Positions 7,878 through 19,256 of a stretch of DNA of 21,432 bases are shown piece after piece. Both the position numbers and the translations under genes were made by a program. Numbering within the stretch: position 1 is the stretch's first letter; each line of letters begins with the position of its first letter. The stretch lies in assembly GCA_002286715.1 (NCBI GenBank), contig NSJX01000041.1, positions 214,666 to 236,097 of the forward strand, written 5' to 3'. Origin of the DNA: Dentipellis sp. KUC8613 (Eukaryota; Basidiomycota; Agaricomycetes; Russulales; Hericiaceae). A model generated the notes under the pieces. It had not been told where the DNA came from and made no database searches. It saw only the letters and a list, made by a program, of their open reading frames with translations.

Positions 7878-7906
7878 TAGAAACCTTGCTATGGGTCTAT
7901 GGAAAC
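7756..7906. repeat. CATAGCA/GGTACCT tandem repeat with inverted partner
   Basis: Units of CATAGCAGCCATAGC and GGTACCT(A/T)CTTCCATAG recur about every 34 bp between 7760 and 7835. Just outside the proposed LTR end, TGCTATGGGTCTATGGAA (about 7889-7906) is the inverse of TTCCATAGCACCCATAGCA (about 7818-7836) with one mismatch. The palindrome straddles the proposed LTR boundary, so either that boundary lies further out or a second LTR fragment adjoins in inverted orientation. Confidence 0.6.
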
Positions 7907-8302
7907 TATACAAGTTATGAAGAGTCATATAGTAAGGGAAATTTTTTCAGATGATATAGCTCGCCAGGCAGGATTTTCACTGAATCTGAATCTCTGTGCA
8001 CATAACTAGTTGGATTTCAAAGTACTGTGCGGAGCACAGGCCACAGCTTGCATATGGACAAGAGACTTACCTCAATGTCTCTCAATGACAGTGCATATCC
8101 GGAGTGCATCGGCAGGTCATAGGATTGGTGTAATACAATTTCATTGGCTCATGCGATGGCAGGAATGATGTTGTCCGTCTGCACATCTACGTATGCGTCT
8201 TATAAACGAGACCAGGTTATGCCCGTAGGGCCGTGATATACTACCAGCCGTACGTCTGTATCCATGAACCATCTGATATCGACCTCAAATGTGACAGAAA
8301 TG
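7907..8302. other. Intergenic: 3' flank of the ING gene
   Basis: No ORF, repeat or RNA gene that I can support. It separates the copia LTR from the 3' end of the ING gene on the same strand and should contain that gene's 3' UTR and poly(A) site. Confidence 0.5.
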
Positions 8303-9883
8303 CTACGCGCCAACCGATTGGCGCCCCTTCCGTTTCGTGTTCGCGGTCTGGGTTTGCGAAGCAAGACAGTCTCGGCAATACCACGGCTTCTCGTTTGGGG
8401 GAGGAGTAGAGAGTCCCACGCATTGAAGGTGAAACTGATAATGCATTGATTGAGCACAATGTGAGGAATGTTCAAATAGAGCGTACCCATTCAATGAGAC
8501 ATTCTTCATTGTCGCAAGCTACCATCTGATGAGATATTGATAAAGATGTATCTCATCGCCACGAGAATGAGTCTCACCTCTCCATGCGATACATCGTGGC
8601 AATAACAATATTTAGGTTCATTGGGATCCACGTGCTCGCCGGCTTGGATAGTAGACAAAGGGGGTACCCTCAATTTTATGGTACGCGAATGTGGGGGAGA
8701 TAGTGGTCTCTCGGGTTCTGCAGACGCAGTGACACTTGCTTTCGACCCTTTTTTCCCCTTTCTCAAGCCTGAGCGAATTTTTTGCCGTAGTGGCTCATCA
8801 GATATTAGGCCGACCGTAGGTTCGCCTTCGATGCCCCCGTCGGTGACGACATCTAGGTTAAGCACAGGGCTGAACTCCGCGCGAGGCGGACGGTTTGATC
8901 TGGGAACCGGAACCTCAGGGAGAAACATGGCATGGGTGCCTGGCCGAAGACCAAGCGAAATGGATGTTTCCTGCTCCTTGATTGCTTGATCTAGCAGACG
9001 TATGTGTCGATCCACCTGTGTAGCCCTCGTATGCTCGAAAAAGATCATCTCCATATGTATGAACTCACCGAATCATATGTAGTCATAGCAAGGTTGAATT
9101 TTTCGTGAGATGCATGTAAAATGCTATCTGAGAGTGTGGCGATATGACCCAAAAGCCCCCGCGTGGCACTTTGATCAATTGAATTCGCGGGGGATGGCAC
9201 AAACGAGGAAGCATGTGTGTCCTGGTGTGACATCGGTCGAGAAGGTCTTGAGAAGGGCCGCTTTGTAGGCGACGGATTGGTCCGTTTCGATCGTCGTTCC
9301 ACGGGCGAGGAGCTGAGAGACATCCACGCAACACTGGCGTCGTCTTTGGGAGGTGCGAAGGCATCGCTTCTCCCTGCAGGAACCAGTGAGTCTTCAGTCT
9401 CGTCATGATTGGTGGAGACGCCGAGATCAGTCGGCCTTGCTAGAGATCTTCTCAATGAGATGTATTTTTGCAATTCGTTCATCATTTCCGTGTGATTCCC
9501 TTCACATTGCGACTGTTCATGAGAGACGACAGAAGGTTCGATACGTATCGCCTACCTGCCATCTGCTCGTCCTGTTCCCGAAGCAGCGCGAACAGGCGAT
9601 GCAAGTAGAGAGGTAATTGCTCGGTAGCTGTACCGATATATAGTCCTGAATTCAGGACACAACGAGTGAGTTGGGACTGGCACGCACTTTCATGGAATTC
9701 CTCTGTGAAATTGTCCAAAATGGTCTGCAGTTTTGTCATCTCCTGAACGACGTCCGGTACCTGAGGTTCGACAGGCTCCACTTCGGGCTGTAACGCGTCT
9801 GCTTGAGGTGCGTCTACGTCAGCTTCGGGACCCTCAGGGGACATGAGGGCTTGAGAACGTCGTCGCCTGCGGCTTGACGCCAT
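8303..9883 (-). CDS. ING-family PHD-finger chromatin protein (Pho23/Yng-like)
   Basis: Six exons: 9883-9688, 9627-9556, 9499-9069, 9015-8578, 8525-8487 and 8434-8303, giving 435 residues; all five introns (52-60 bp) have GT...AG ends and phases agree. The start MASSRRRRR is preferred over an upstream in-frame ATG at 9976. The N-terminal ING domain (about 45-180) includes TTEQLPLYLHRLFALLREQD, NLAMTTYDS and VDRHIRLLDQAIKEQE. A disordered middle follows. The C-terminal C4HC3 PHD finger has C370, C372, C383, C388, H394, C397, C412, C415. Y369, M380 and W392 occupy positions that form the H3K4me3 pocket in ING proteins; a usually conserved Tyr in VSYGEM is His here. Family members are nuclear subunits of NuA4/NuA3 acetyltransferases or the Rpd3L deacetylase; which complex applies cannot be told from sequence. 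The 60-bp intron 1 has no stop and a length divisible by three, so retention would add 20 residues. Confidence 0.9.
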
Positions 9884-10379
9884 GGAGAACAGCAATAAGG
9901 AACGACTATCTTTCTTATCGAGGGAACAGCGACAAATGAGGGAAATCATGTCAGCAGCAGTGAAGTGCACCGCCACCGTGGCGTCGTCTCGGGATGAACA
10001 ATTCGGATGCCCCCTGTTCGGTCTGTGAGCTCATTCCCTGCATCGGAAAGTGCCGTAACCCTAGATGTGTCGACGCACGTGCTCATGCTCTTCGAGAGTA
10101 CACCGCATCAGGGAATCCGCCCAAGAAATGTATGCTCCAATATGCAGCTTATATTAGCTTATAAAGCCTATAATCGTTATAAACGCTGTAAGTTCATACT
10201 GCGGTAGAAATTTTACGCATGCAGCATATAATCGTAGTGTATGCAGAATGTAAGATTGCACCAGTTTTCGTGAAATCTCGATATCTTGCAACAAAAAGTA
10301 GCCCCCGTGGCACCCCGACAGCCCAGAACACAGGTAAATTATCAAAAAATCAATTTATTTGTAGTAGTTACAAGTACAA
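9884..10379. promoter_or_regulatory. Upstream region of the ING gene
   Basis: No gene is supported here. The part beyond about 10130 is AT-rich, with TTATAAAGCC and CGTTATAAACG runs that could serve as core promoter elements for the minus-strand ING gene or as the 3' flank of the next minus-strand transcript. Short open frames in both directions carry no motifs. Confidence 0.35.
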
Positions 10380-10704
10380 GATACTCGAGACACCACCACG
10401 TTCATGAGCCGCGTCGGACGAAAGGGATGGGCGGGGTGCAACTGAGGCAGTGATGGGGTAGACACTGTATATGAGCAAACTCCATCAGAAAGGTATCGAG
10501 AGTTACACTGCAACGCCACGCACCTGTTTCCGAAGTCGACGCATGCACGCACTATGCCACACTACTCTCCCAAGACTGAGGCGAAGGCTAAAGCAAAATA
10601 TTAGCTCGTGTGAGCGCACACGTACCTTGCTATGTTACGAACCAACACCCTTGACGGAGAAGTAGCAGCCCGAACGATTCAGTGAGAAATCACGTACCTT
10701 GATA

Positions 10705-11147
10705 TTATCCGGGATGGGACTCGATCTCAGACACGATGCTCGCAAAGGGCTGAAAGGAGGATTAGAACAACTTACATGCATGGAGGTCAAGGAGATAATA
10801 TCAATACCGAGAGGATTCGCACAGGGACGGCTCACCGAAGGAGATGGAGGTTGGGAACAAAGAGCGTCGTTTCGACGTGGCACGATATGCCATATGAACG
10901 GCCCTGTCTCACGTGTGGGTTTAGGGTAGGCAATGTTTAGACTTGAGAGACGCGGCAAGGACGATCACTTACTTGGGGGCGGTATATGGAGACCTTGTAA
11001 TCGTGTGGTGGGATTACAACGCGGTAAAATCTGGCGGCTTGTTACAAGCTCTCTACATGCGCATGTAGGCGCACGGAAACTTCCGGGGTCTTACAAACGC
11101 TGAAAGCGCTTATAGTCCAGAGGCGGATTCCCTGATGCCGCCCAGTG
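10705..11147 (-). CDS. Possible short spliced gene, unknown (partial, start not found)
   Basis: On the minus strand four open segments join in frame across three fungal-type introns: 11094-11031 (GTAAGA...CCAG), 10972-10908 (GTAAGT, branch CCCTAAAC, acceptor GTGAG) and 10835-10750 (GTGAGC, branch TTCTAAT, acceptor CTTTCAG). The conceptual product reads LDYKRFQRLFYRVV, IPPHDYKVSIYRPQ, TGPFIWHIVPRRN and ends SIVSEIESHPG with TAA at 10707-10705. A TAG lies just 5' of the first segment, so an upstream exon or another start is needed. I recognise no family. Further intron-like signals on the same strand (10625-10588 with TTTAG, and 10523-10465) suggest the transcript extends or has alternative 3' exons. 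It may instead be a spliced non-coding RNA. Confidence 0.3.
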
Positions 11148-11170
11148 CTAGTGACCACTGGCACATGTAC

Positions 11171-11677
11171 AGTGGCAAGTCAGATTGCTTTTCTTTCAGC
11201 CCTTGTTAGAACCCCTTCCCACACCCTCTTCGTCTACGTGTCTGTGTGATACATTCGTATGCCATGCATCTCAATCCGCTCGTGCCTGGCATTATATTGC
11301 ACATCGTGTCGCTCACTCCCGTGACCAAGAAATCATATCTATGTCCACCCCTGCGAATTTAAGGCGTAAATCACACGCATGCATGATACTTATGATTCAA
11401 GAAATCACTTATTTAACCCCCCTCCCCCCCGCAAGCAAGGGTCTAGCCGACGCAGGCGGCGCTTCCAAGTCCAAGATCCAGTCTCTGATACATTCCCCGC
11501 GACACATCCGCGGGTCCGTCCCCTGCTAGTCAGACTACGACTCAGTCCACATCTGAGTCCATTGTGCCTTGCCACATAAATGTAGAACCTAATGGCAAAC
11601 AAAGTCATATGCTCAAATCATTTCCAGCAAACAACATCATCAAGACAGATCTATATTACAAGGTTTGAGAAAGCATT
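11171..11677. other. Intergenic: 3' flank of the zinc-cluster gene
   Basis: No gene is supported. A 114-codon plus-strand frame (11185-11529) lacks motifs and initiation context. A CCCGCG/CGCGGG inverted repeat with a 7-base loop lies near 11496-11514, and a C-rich run near 11418-11430. The 3' UTR and poly(A) signal of the minus-strand transcription factor should fall here. Confidence 0.4.
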
Positions 11678-12697
11678 TCAAACACTCTTCTCAATTCCTA
11701 CAGCTCCCTCCCCCGACCTCTCCGCCTGGTCATCTCGTCTGGTACCCATGTGACCTGCCCCGCCCATCCCTTCCATCGAACCCCCGGCGGATGGTGGCTT
11801 GGGATACATTGCATACCCATAAGGCCCATTATGCATGGCAATCTGTGCATCCGGGCGATGATGGGGCGGCATCATGTAAGTTGGTGGATATGGTTGTGCG
11901 TATGGTGCAATGAAGGTAGCGGGGTAGTACTGAGGCTGGGGTTGTCCATAGCCCACAGGGTCACCATCTTGTCCTGGTGGCGGCGGGTGCGGCACAGGGG
12001 CAAGGTAGAATTGGGGGTAGTAGGCGGGAGCTTCTCCAGGTTTCGGAGGTGGGATCGCCGGATATTGACCATAATACGGAGGTGGGTATCCCATCTGGCC
12101 CATATAGGGCATGGTTGGGGGCACGCTCGTGGGTGGCATACCCATGCTCTGTGGCACAGCGTTATCGAGCTGCTGCTCGACGTTGTCTACGCGACCAGTT
12201 GAAGAAAAGAGAAACTGTCAATGTACGTGCAGGACGAGAAGGAGGACGAGCGAGGGTGACGTAAAGAGCCGAACAAGAGGAGGGGAGGATGCGCATGAAC
12301 ACGCACAGAGCGAGAAAATATGAGAAAGAAGCTTACTCTTTCCATCGCGCTTCTTGTAAGGCCCTCTCTTGATTCCCTTCTTCCTTTCCTTACGCTGGGA
12401 ATCAACGCATTCCTCTCCGATACCGTACTTGACGCAGCGGAGACAGGGGCGGGCATCGTCGCACTTCTTGCATGCTTTCTGGCAATTAGTGCAAGCGTTC
12501 TTGACCTGTCGTCGTTTCGAACGTATCTGGGGAGCGTTGGGCACCATGCCCGGTGCAAATGGGTACATGTGCATCGGCATGCTGGAGTATGATACGGAGT
12601 GCATAGTCATCTGTGGCTGCATAGAGTCGGCGGAAGGGGAATTGTCATGTTGTGGCTCCTCATCTGCCTCGCCCGATTGGCCACGGACAGAAGCCAT
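11678..12697 (-). CDS. Zn(II)2Cys6 fungal transcription factor
   Basis: Two exons (12697-12337 and 12186-11678) flank a 150-bp intron with donor GTAAGC and acceptor CGTAG; the join falls in codon 121 and gives 289 residues. The start MASVRGQSGE is the first Met after a pyrimidine-rich leader. The binuclear zinc cluster is C69, C72, C79, C85, C88, C97 (CX2CX6CX5CX2CX8C, with an extra C76). It is followed by a strongly basic linker ERKKGIKRGPYKKRDGK that probably contacts DNA or acts as a nuclear signal. The rest (about 121-289) is Pro/Tyr/Met/Gln-rich with PPP runs and looks like a disordered activation region. The usual fungal-specific middle homology domain is absent, so it is a short member of the family. 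It diverges from the DYRK kinase gene across 640 bp. Target genes are unknown. Confidence 0.9.
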
Positions 12698-13174
12698 GTC
12701 GACAGAGAGCTGGACAGGCGTGAACGGGAGACGAGGAGAGTGGCTGGGCGAGGGGGAAGGGAGGCGTGACTAAAATGACACGGATATAGAGTGCGCTGGA
12801 GACACGTGTTGACCTTAATAACGTAGGAAGGCCGAGACAAGCGCCGGTACGAGGTTCTTGAACGACGGGGAACGAAGGCGCAGGAGCGAGGGAGAGTGAG
12901 CGTGGCGAACATTGAGACGGAGACAAGGTAATGCGAGGGAGGAGGGACGAGGGGAACAGAAACCTACCAGACAAGTCGCTGAGATGGGGAGCGGAGAGCG
13001 GAGACGCGGGATGCAATGACCTCACGACGCCGCCTCCGACTTCGCTCCGTATCCCGGCATCCGTCGCCGCTCTAATCTCAACTTCAATGTCCGTCCCCAG
13101 TCCCTGACACTGTCGTGCCAAACTTTACCAAACAATTGCAAGCCAGTCCGCCAGCGCTCCTCTTCCTCGTCCTT

Positions 13175-13207
<33 letters not shown>

Positions 13208-13337
13208 CCCTCTTATCGCATCGACAGCATCTATTCTGCTTTTGCTCGGCCCCTCAGCGGCCCGCCCTCCCTCTGTGCCCTTTTTCTCTCTTTTGCTTCT
13301 TTCTCGTCTCTCATTTCCCATCCCCGTCGCTCTCTCA
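12698..13337. promoter_or_regulatory. Bidirectional promoter region between the zinc-cluster and DYRK genes
   Basis: The 640 bp between the two divergent start codons are pyrimidine-rich in the transcribed sense of each gene: CT-rich on the minus strand from about 12700 to 12960, and on the plus strand from about 13140 to 13337. CT-rich leaders are typical of fungal promoters lacking a strict TATA box. Open frames within it are shadows of this composition. Transcription start sites and any 5' UTR introns cannot be placed from sequence. Confidence 0.5.
13175..13207 (+). repeat. (GTC)n trinucleotide microsatellite
   Basis: About ten GTC units, with one GCC change, lie 130 bp upstream of the chosen kinase start. 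If translation began at the alternative upstream ATG (13173) the repeat would encode a poly-Ser run, which supports treating it as 5' leader. Confidence 0.85.
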
Positions 13338-16300
13338 ATGTCTTTCCCTCCCTCGCCCTCGCCTCTCCACCTCGCTCACGACAATAAGAGACGGGACAGG
13401 CCTCCCGCCCTTGCCATTGCGCCCGTTATCAATACGCCCCGCTCAGACCGTGCGACGGCTCCCGAGCATTCAAAGCCACCCACCGAACAGGTACGCGTCT
13501 GCTTTGCAACTATCATCCCACCTGCTAATGCTTTCATGTCTCTACAGGTCGAGGGCGGTTCTGCTGAAGAACATACCCCAAGCGAACTCGTACCAACTGC
13601 TCCGCGCTCCGCGTCTGCCACGTCGTCTCTTGATCCTTACTACTTCAGTGTTCAGTCTCCTGCGGAGTCGCCTCTGCCGCCACTCCCAGATCAAACTCCC
13701 CAGAGACGAACCCCTGAGTCCTCACCTTCTCACGAGCCATTCACTCCCGCTCGAGACCCTGCTGCAATCGATCGCAGGGGTCTCCATGGTCTAGGCGAGT
13801 TAGCAACCCCAAGGTGGACGCGTTTTGAGCGAAAACACGAAACAGATTCCGAAGGACATAACTTGGATGATGTGCGGGAAGAGAGAGAGCCTGATAGTAA
13901 GGCGGACAGAGAGGACGACGAACCTGATAGTCCATGGACGATCGAAGCTATTGACGGTGACTCAGAAGAGAGAGACGAGGTAAATATGACGTTGTTCTTC
14001 CCAGTCTCATTGAACTGACTTACACTTTTCCAGCACATGAATGTGCGGCCTATGCAGAAGACGGTTCGCACCCGCCCTTCTGTGACTGAAGAGAGCGGGG
14101 GTGAAGAGATTGTCTACCCTCGGCACCACAACGTCGACCTCAGTCACGGTCCACTTTCTTCTCAGCTGGAATCTAGAACGTCACCGATTCCTGCTGGTTT
14201 CCCGCCAAGCGCGTTTCTTTCCCCTCTGCACAAAGCGAAGAAACGAACATCCGATGAGTTCGAGCTGGACCACTCTGGCATCCTTGTGGCTAAGCATAAA
14301 CGCAGTGCCTCCACGGAAAAAGTGAAGGAAGAGAAGGTGTCAGTGCGGAAGCACCGTAGCCTCGGTGTCGGACTTCCTCCGTCGTCGTCTCGCGAGCGCC
14401 CCAAGGAACGTCGTCGCGATAGCATTGGTGCTAGTTCTGCGTCCAGGGGCGAACGACATGCACGGCATACGTCCGCCAGTTCCTCTGCATCTAGCCATGG
14501 CGAGACGCACCACCCTCGGCGCGTGCATACTACGGATTTCTCACATCTTCCTCCCTCGCCTTCTACATCATCTATTCAGCAATTCTTGCGCCACACTGGT
14601 AGTAACGGTATTATGACTGCAACGCCTTCTTATAACTCTTCGAAAGAGCACCCCGCCTCAAACGTAGCACACTCCCTGCTACGCGGTACTCAGGAAGGTT
14701 GGTCTGGGCTCGACGATCAGGCCACGGCTGAAGCTCTACGGAAACTCGACGGCCTTTCAGGAAAGACCGGCGCACGCGTGCGGTCTAGTGTGGGTAGTCT
14801 GCGCCAGAGCAGCTCTAGTCGACCAGGGACACCTGCTAAGTCCGGATGCTCTACGCAATGGGAGGGCGTCTTGTCTGAGGGAATGGCGAGCCGTAGGAGC
14901 AGTGCAAATGTGAGGGACAGCATCTCTCTCAAAGAGAGAGACCAAGGCTCGCAGCGACAGGGCCCGGGCCTTGTCGCCTTCGACGGGTCGTTTGATGCGA
15001 ATGAGCCGGGAGGGAGTGCGCTAGGAAGCAGCGACGATGCTGCTGCTGCTTTTAGCTTAGTGCAAGAGAGATCGTCTTTGAAGAAGGCCAACACCACGGG
15101 AGCTCGCCTCAGTGACGCGCCAAAGCGGGCATCAGCCTCTTCAACTACGTATGCCAGTACACCAACAAGTTCAAGAGACTCGGCATCATTATCCACTGGT
15201 ACTAGCCTTACCTCTACTTCTGGTCAGTCCGTCAGGCATTCTACCGGCAAATTGCGTAGCAACAGTGGTGGGAGTGATTTCTCGACTTTGCCATCTGGCG
15301 ATGTCGTGCCAGCGAAGGACCGGTATTTTGTTGTTTCTGGGGAAACGTCTGAGGGTGGGGAGTCTGTTCCTCCTGTTCCTCCCTTACCCAAGGATTTATC
15401 CAGTTATCGCTCCCCTCCACCTTCTTCCACAGCTGTTTCGTTTCCTATCGACAATACTGAAGACAATACTGAAGATCAGGACGACGATATTGTTGAAGTC
15501 GGTGACCCTGACCGGACTATGTCCCTAGGCATGGCACCTCCTGCTTCGGTACCGAAGACATCATCTACGGCCCAAAGGCAGGATCCTTCTCAAGGATATG
15601 ATTCTGTAGCCTCTACGTCTGTGGTTTTGAAGACGCCCTCGAAGAAATGGAGCTTCACCAACGCATTAGGCATGAAACTTTCGGGTGTACCCGCTTCCCC
15701 TGTCGTTAGAGAGCCAACATCCAAGGCATCTCCGATTGGCGTCAGTCCACGCTCAGCGACTTTCGGTCACTTGACGGGTGTCTCGGGTTCCAAGGAGCGG
15801 TTGGGTTCATGGTCACCCAATCACCCAGATGCGATGGGTTCAGCAGCTTCGTTGGCGTCATTATCTTCTCGGTCTTCTGCTCATGCGCTTTCTCCTTCGT
15901 CTTCCCTTCCTCCTTCCGCAGCAATGCCTCAAACGCCTGACCGTTTGTCCCATAGCCGCCCGGGTACTGCCTCGAGCGGCACAAATCTCTCTGCCCCCCT
16001 TCAACAAATACCGCTCAGCCCCTCTGGCTCCACGCGTCGTGGATCATCAACAAAACGCCTTACACCCTCATCTATCCCTTTCTTCCGGCGGTCGTCGTCA
16101 CAATCGGTACAGATTGGTTTTTCTCAGGCTGTTCCAGCATCTACATCCCCTACAATCATGTCGCATGGGTCTCAAACGCTTCGTAGCAAGCCCAGTACTT
16201 CTCCCATCGATAGCAGTTTGTCCACTCCCCCAGCATCGAACTCTGCCCATAAGAAGACATCGATGTTAAGCCTCGGATCTCTCTTGAAGGGTTCAAGCTC

Positions 16301-19256
16301 CAGGAAGAATCTGCACGCTGAAAGCGGATCGAGGAGTGGGAAAGAGTCAGTGCGCAACATGGACAAGGAGAAGAATGAAAGAGAGAAGGAAAAGCAAAAG
16401 AAGGATGACAAGGATAGGAGTGAGAGCAGAATTTCTGTGCTTATGGGTCGAAGACGTGGCAAGGTATGTCCTCACATCGGTCTACTTATGGTACATTTAT
16501 TCATCGATTTGTGTCAAGACGTTATCATCTACCGATCAGAAGAAAGCGCAACCTATCAGCATGCCACCCATGCAGATGTCAGCGCTCCCGCAGTCAACAG
16601 CTCAACGTGTAGCCAATCTCAAGGCTGGACCATCATCCGCACCGGCTAGCTCTCGTACACCGGCTACAACCAGAGCGACATCACAAACGATCAGCTCTTT
16701 GCAAAGGCAGTCCGATGCATCTTTGCGCAGCCGCAATCCGTTACCAACGATTGCTGGATCGCCTTCGGTTGGTACCGCGGGCAGCAATTCTACTATCAGC
16801 AAGGAACTCAAGGAATACATGCCTCCTCCATTTGTGACAAATGTTTCGAGTTCTGTTTCAAAGGAGACTCCGACCAAGATTCCACGAATCCACAGTCGCA
16901 CGTCCACTGTAAGCTCTCCCGCTCTCAAGGCATCTACATCGGGTCCATCGACTAGCCGAAGGGCGAGCGTTATTGTGAGCAGCCTCGTAGCTTCTGGCAG
17001 CGACCCTTCTCCGGATTCTGGCGCAGCGTCTATGAATGAATTTGGTGTCATGAATAACGACGATTCCAACAGAACTTCAGCTGGTACAGCTACGCAGCGA
17101 CAAATTGCACGTGCATCTCCTACCCCTAATGGAATTCGCGGTCCACGCGCATCCGTAGCCACGTCTGGTATTCCCCGCAAAGGCAATCGTGAATCCACGT
17201 CGTTCGGTGGACTACGCAAATCGTCAACAGGTTCTGTCGCGTCGATCTCGTCTGTCGCACCTGGCGAGGCTGTCCATCACCGCTTTTCTGCTCTTTCACC
17301 TTCAAAGGGTCTGAAGCTTCTCAGTCCTAAGTCCTCTTTGCCCCATTCGCGTAATCCTAATTCCGCTTCGACGCACCAATCCATGCCGACGCCATCTTCC
17401 AGCCGACAGTCTTTGTCTACGCCTTCCCCAGCTCCAAGTCTTGTAGATGAGGAAGAAATGCTTGGTGATGAAGAGATGCTGCACTATATCAAACGACAGC
17501 AACAAAAGAAGTTAGCACACGGGGCGACCCAAGAGGAACTTGACGAGCTTCTTCGTTTCCCTGAACCATTGCCACCTGGGCGACCTTCCAGCCCTAACAG
17601 TGAGATTATCCTCATTTCGAATAGTCATCTACTAATGCTCCTTCCAGTGCTTCTCGAAAACGGCCAGCGTCAGCATCTCTCTGAATATGAGCGGAAAGAA
17701 ATTCTCGATTATCCTGACGTTTATTATATTGGCGCCGGCAGCCAGAAGAAGCCCGCCTCTCCCGATAGGCCAAACAATAATTTCGGATATGATGACGATC
17801 GTGGTGATTACCTAGTGGTCAACCACGATCACCTAGCCTACCGCTACGAAATTATCGATACTCTTGGAAAGGGCTCATTTGGTCAAGTTTTGAACTGCAG
17901 GGATCATCGCACTGGCGAATCTGTGGCTATCAAGATCATTCGCAATAAAAAGCGCTTCCATCACCAAGCTCTCGTCGAGATCAAGATTCTGGATAACTTA
18001 CGAAAATGGGTGCGGCCTCTTCCGAAACAGCATTCTCCTTGTTATTATATTGATACATGCCTTCTTCGACCAGGATGTGGAGGAGAAGCATCACGTCATT
18101 AAGATGACAGAACATTTTTACTTCCGCAACCATCTGTGCATTGCGATGGAACTTCTCAGCATCAATCTATACGAGCTCATAAAGGCAAATGGCTTTGTAG
18201 GGTTTACCACCGCCCTCATCCGTCGTTTTACGAGCCAGATGCTTTTGTCTCTGTCGTTGATGCGGCACCACCGGATCGTACACTGTGACTTGAAGCCAGA
18301 GGTATGTACCTCTCTTACTATCGCTCCAGTTTCCTCTGAAAGTGTCTCCAGAACGTGTTGTTGCGTCATCCCGCAAAGAGCGCAATCAAAGTCATCGATT
18401 TTGGGAGTAGCTGTCTAGAACATGAAAAAAGTAAGTTTTTTGATTATACCAGCTAGAATCACTTCTCTCATCACTTCCTTAGTATATACCTACATCCAAA
18501 GTCGGTTCTACCGTTCCCCTGAAGTCATCTTGGGTATGAACTACCATATGGCTATCGATATGTGGAGTCTCGGTTGTATCTTGGCCGAGCTTTACACTGG
18601 TTTCCCAATCTTCCCCGGTGAAAACGAGCAAGAGCAACTCTCTTGTATCATGGAGGTTCTGGGCGTTCCAGACAAGGACTTCATCAACCGAAGTTCCCGT
18701 AAACGGCTGTTCTTTGGTGAGCCATGCGAAACTTTCGTGTATATCTAATTTTGACACTCCGGTAGATTCGACCGGTGCGCCACGTCCTGTTGTCAATTCT
18801 AAGGGACGCCGAAGACGACCTGGCACGAAGACACTGGCCCAGGTATTGCGATGCGACGATGAGCTATTCGTGGATTTCATCGCTAAATGCCTTGTTTGGG
18901 ATCCGGAGCGCCGCATCAAACCTCAAAATGCTATGCGCCATCCATTTATCACAGCAGGGAAACGAGGGAAGTTAACGAGCCCTGCTCATGGGACGGCGAA
19001 ATCTTTGCTTTCTTCCGCGTCTAACTTGTCAACCCGTAATAAGCCCACTGAAACGCCCAAGAAATCCCAAATCAGTGCACCCACGCCTCTGACGGCTCGT
19101 ATGAGCCGGACGAATAATGCCCTTCCGACGACACCCAGCAACTCTATATCGATGCACTCCCTGGGCTCAGCACGATCCTATCGCACATCTCAATCTCAAG
19201 CAACTTCTTCCTATCATTCTAGCCGCACACTAAATGGCTTTGCGGTAGGTGCCTAA
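13338..19256 (+). CDS. DYRK-family (class II, Pom1/DYRK2-like) protein kinase with very long N-terminus
   Basis: Nine exons: 13338-13490, 13548-13979, 14034-16463, 16540-17599, 17648-18009, 18074-18301, 18352-18430, 18483-18716 and 18766-19256, 1822 residues. All introns are GT...AG (48-76 bp) and phases close exactly. Residues 1 to about 1310 are Ser/Pro/Thr-rich and look disordered, with a Lys/Glu stretch near 975-1005. A DYRK-type region precedes the kinase ([28 protein letters not shown] from 1370). The kinase domain spans about 1423-1721: GKGSFG 1432, VAIK K1454, EIKIL E1469, HCDLKPEN D1551, DFGSS D1571, and the activation-loop [17 protein letters not shown] with Y1583 and Y1585, the second being the DYRK autophosphorylation tyrosine. 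A Ser/Thr-rich tail of about 100 residues follows. DYRKs autophosphorylate on Tyr and phosphorylate Ser/Thr substrates; Pom1 controls polarity and mitotic entry in fission yeast. An in-frame ATG at 13173 would add 55 residues. Confidence 0.9.

Noticed and set aside
11185..11529. 114-codon plus-strand ORF
   Set aside because: No domain, weak start context, lies in the 3' flank of the minus-strand transcription factor.
13022..13321. Minus-strand ORF with a poly-Asp run
   Set aside because: Antisense of the GTC microsatellite and promoter region; no other coding evidence.
14717..15196. 159-codon minus-strand ORF antisense to kinase exon 3
   Set aside because: Shadow of the well-supported kinase reading frame.
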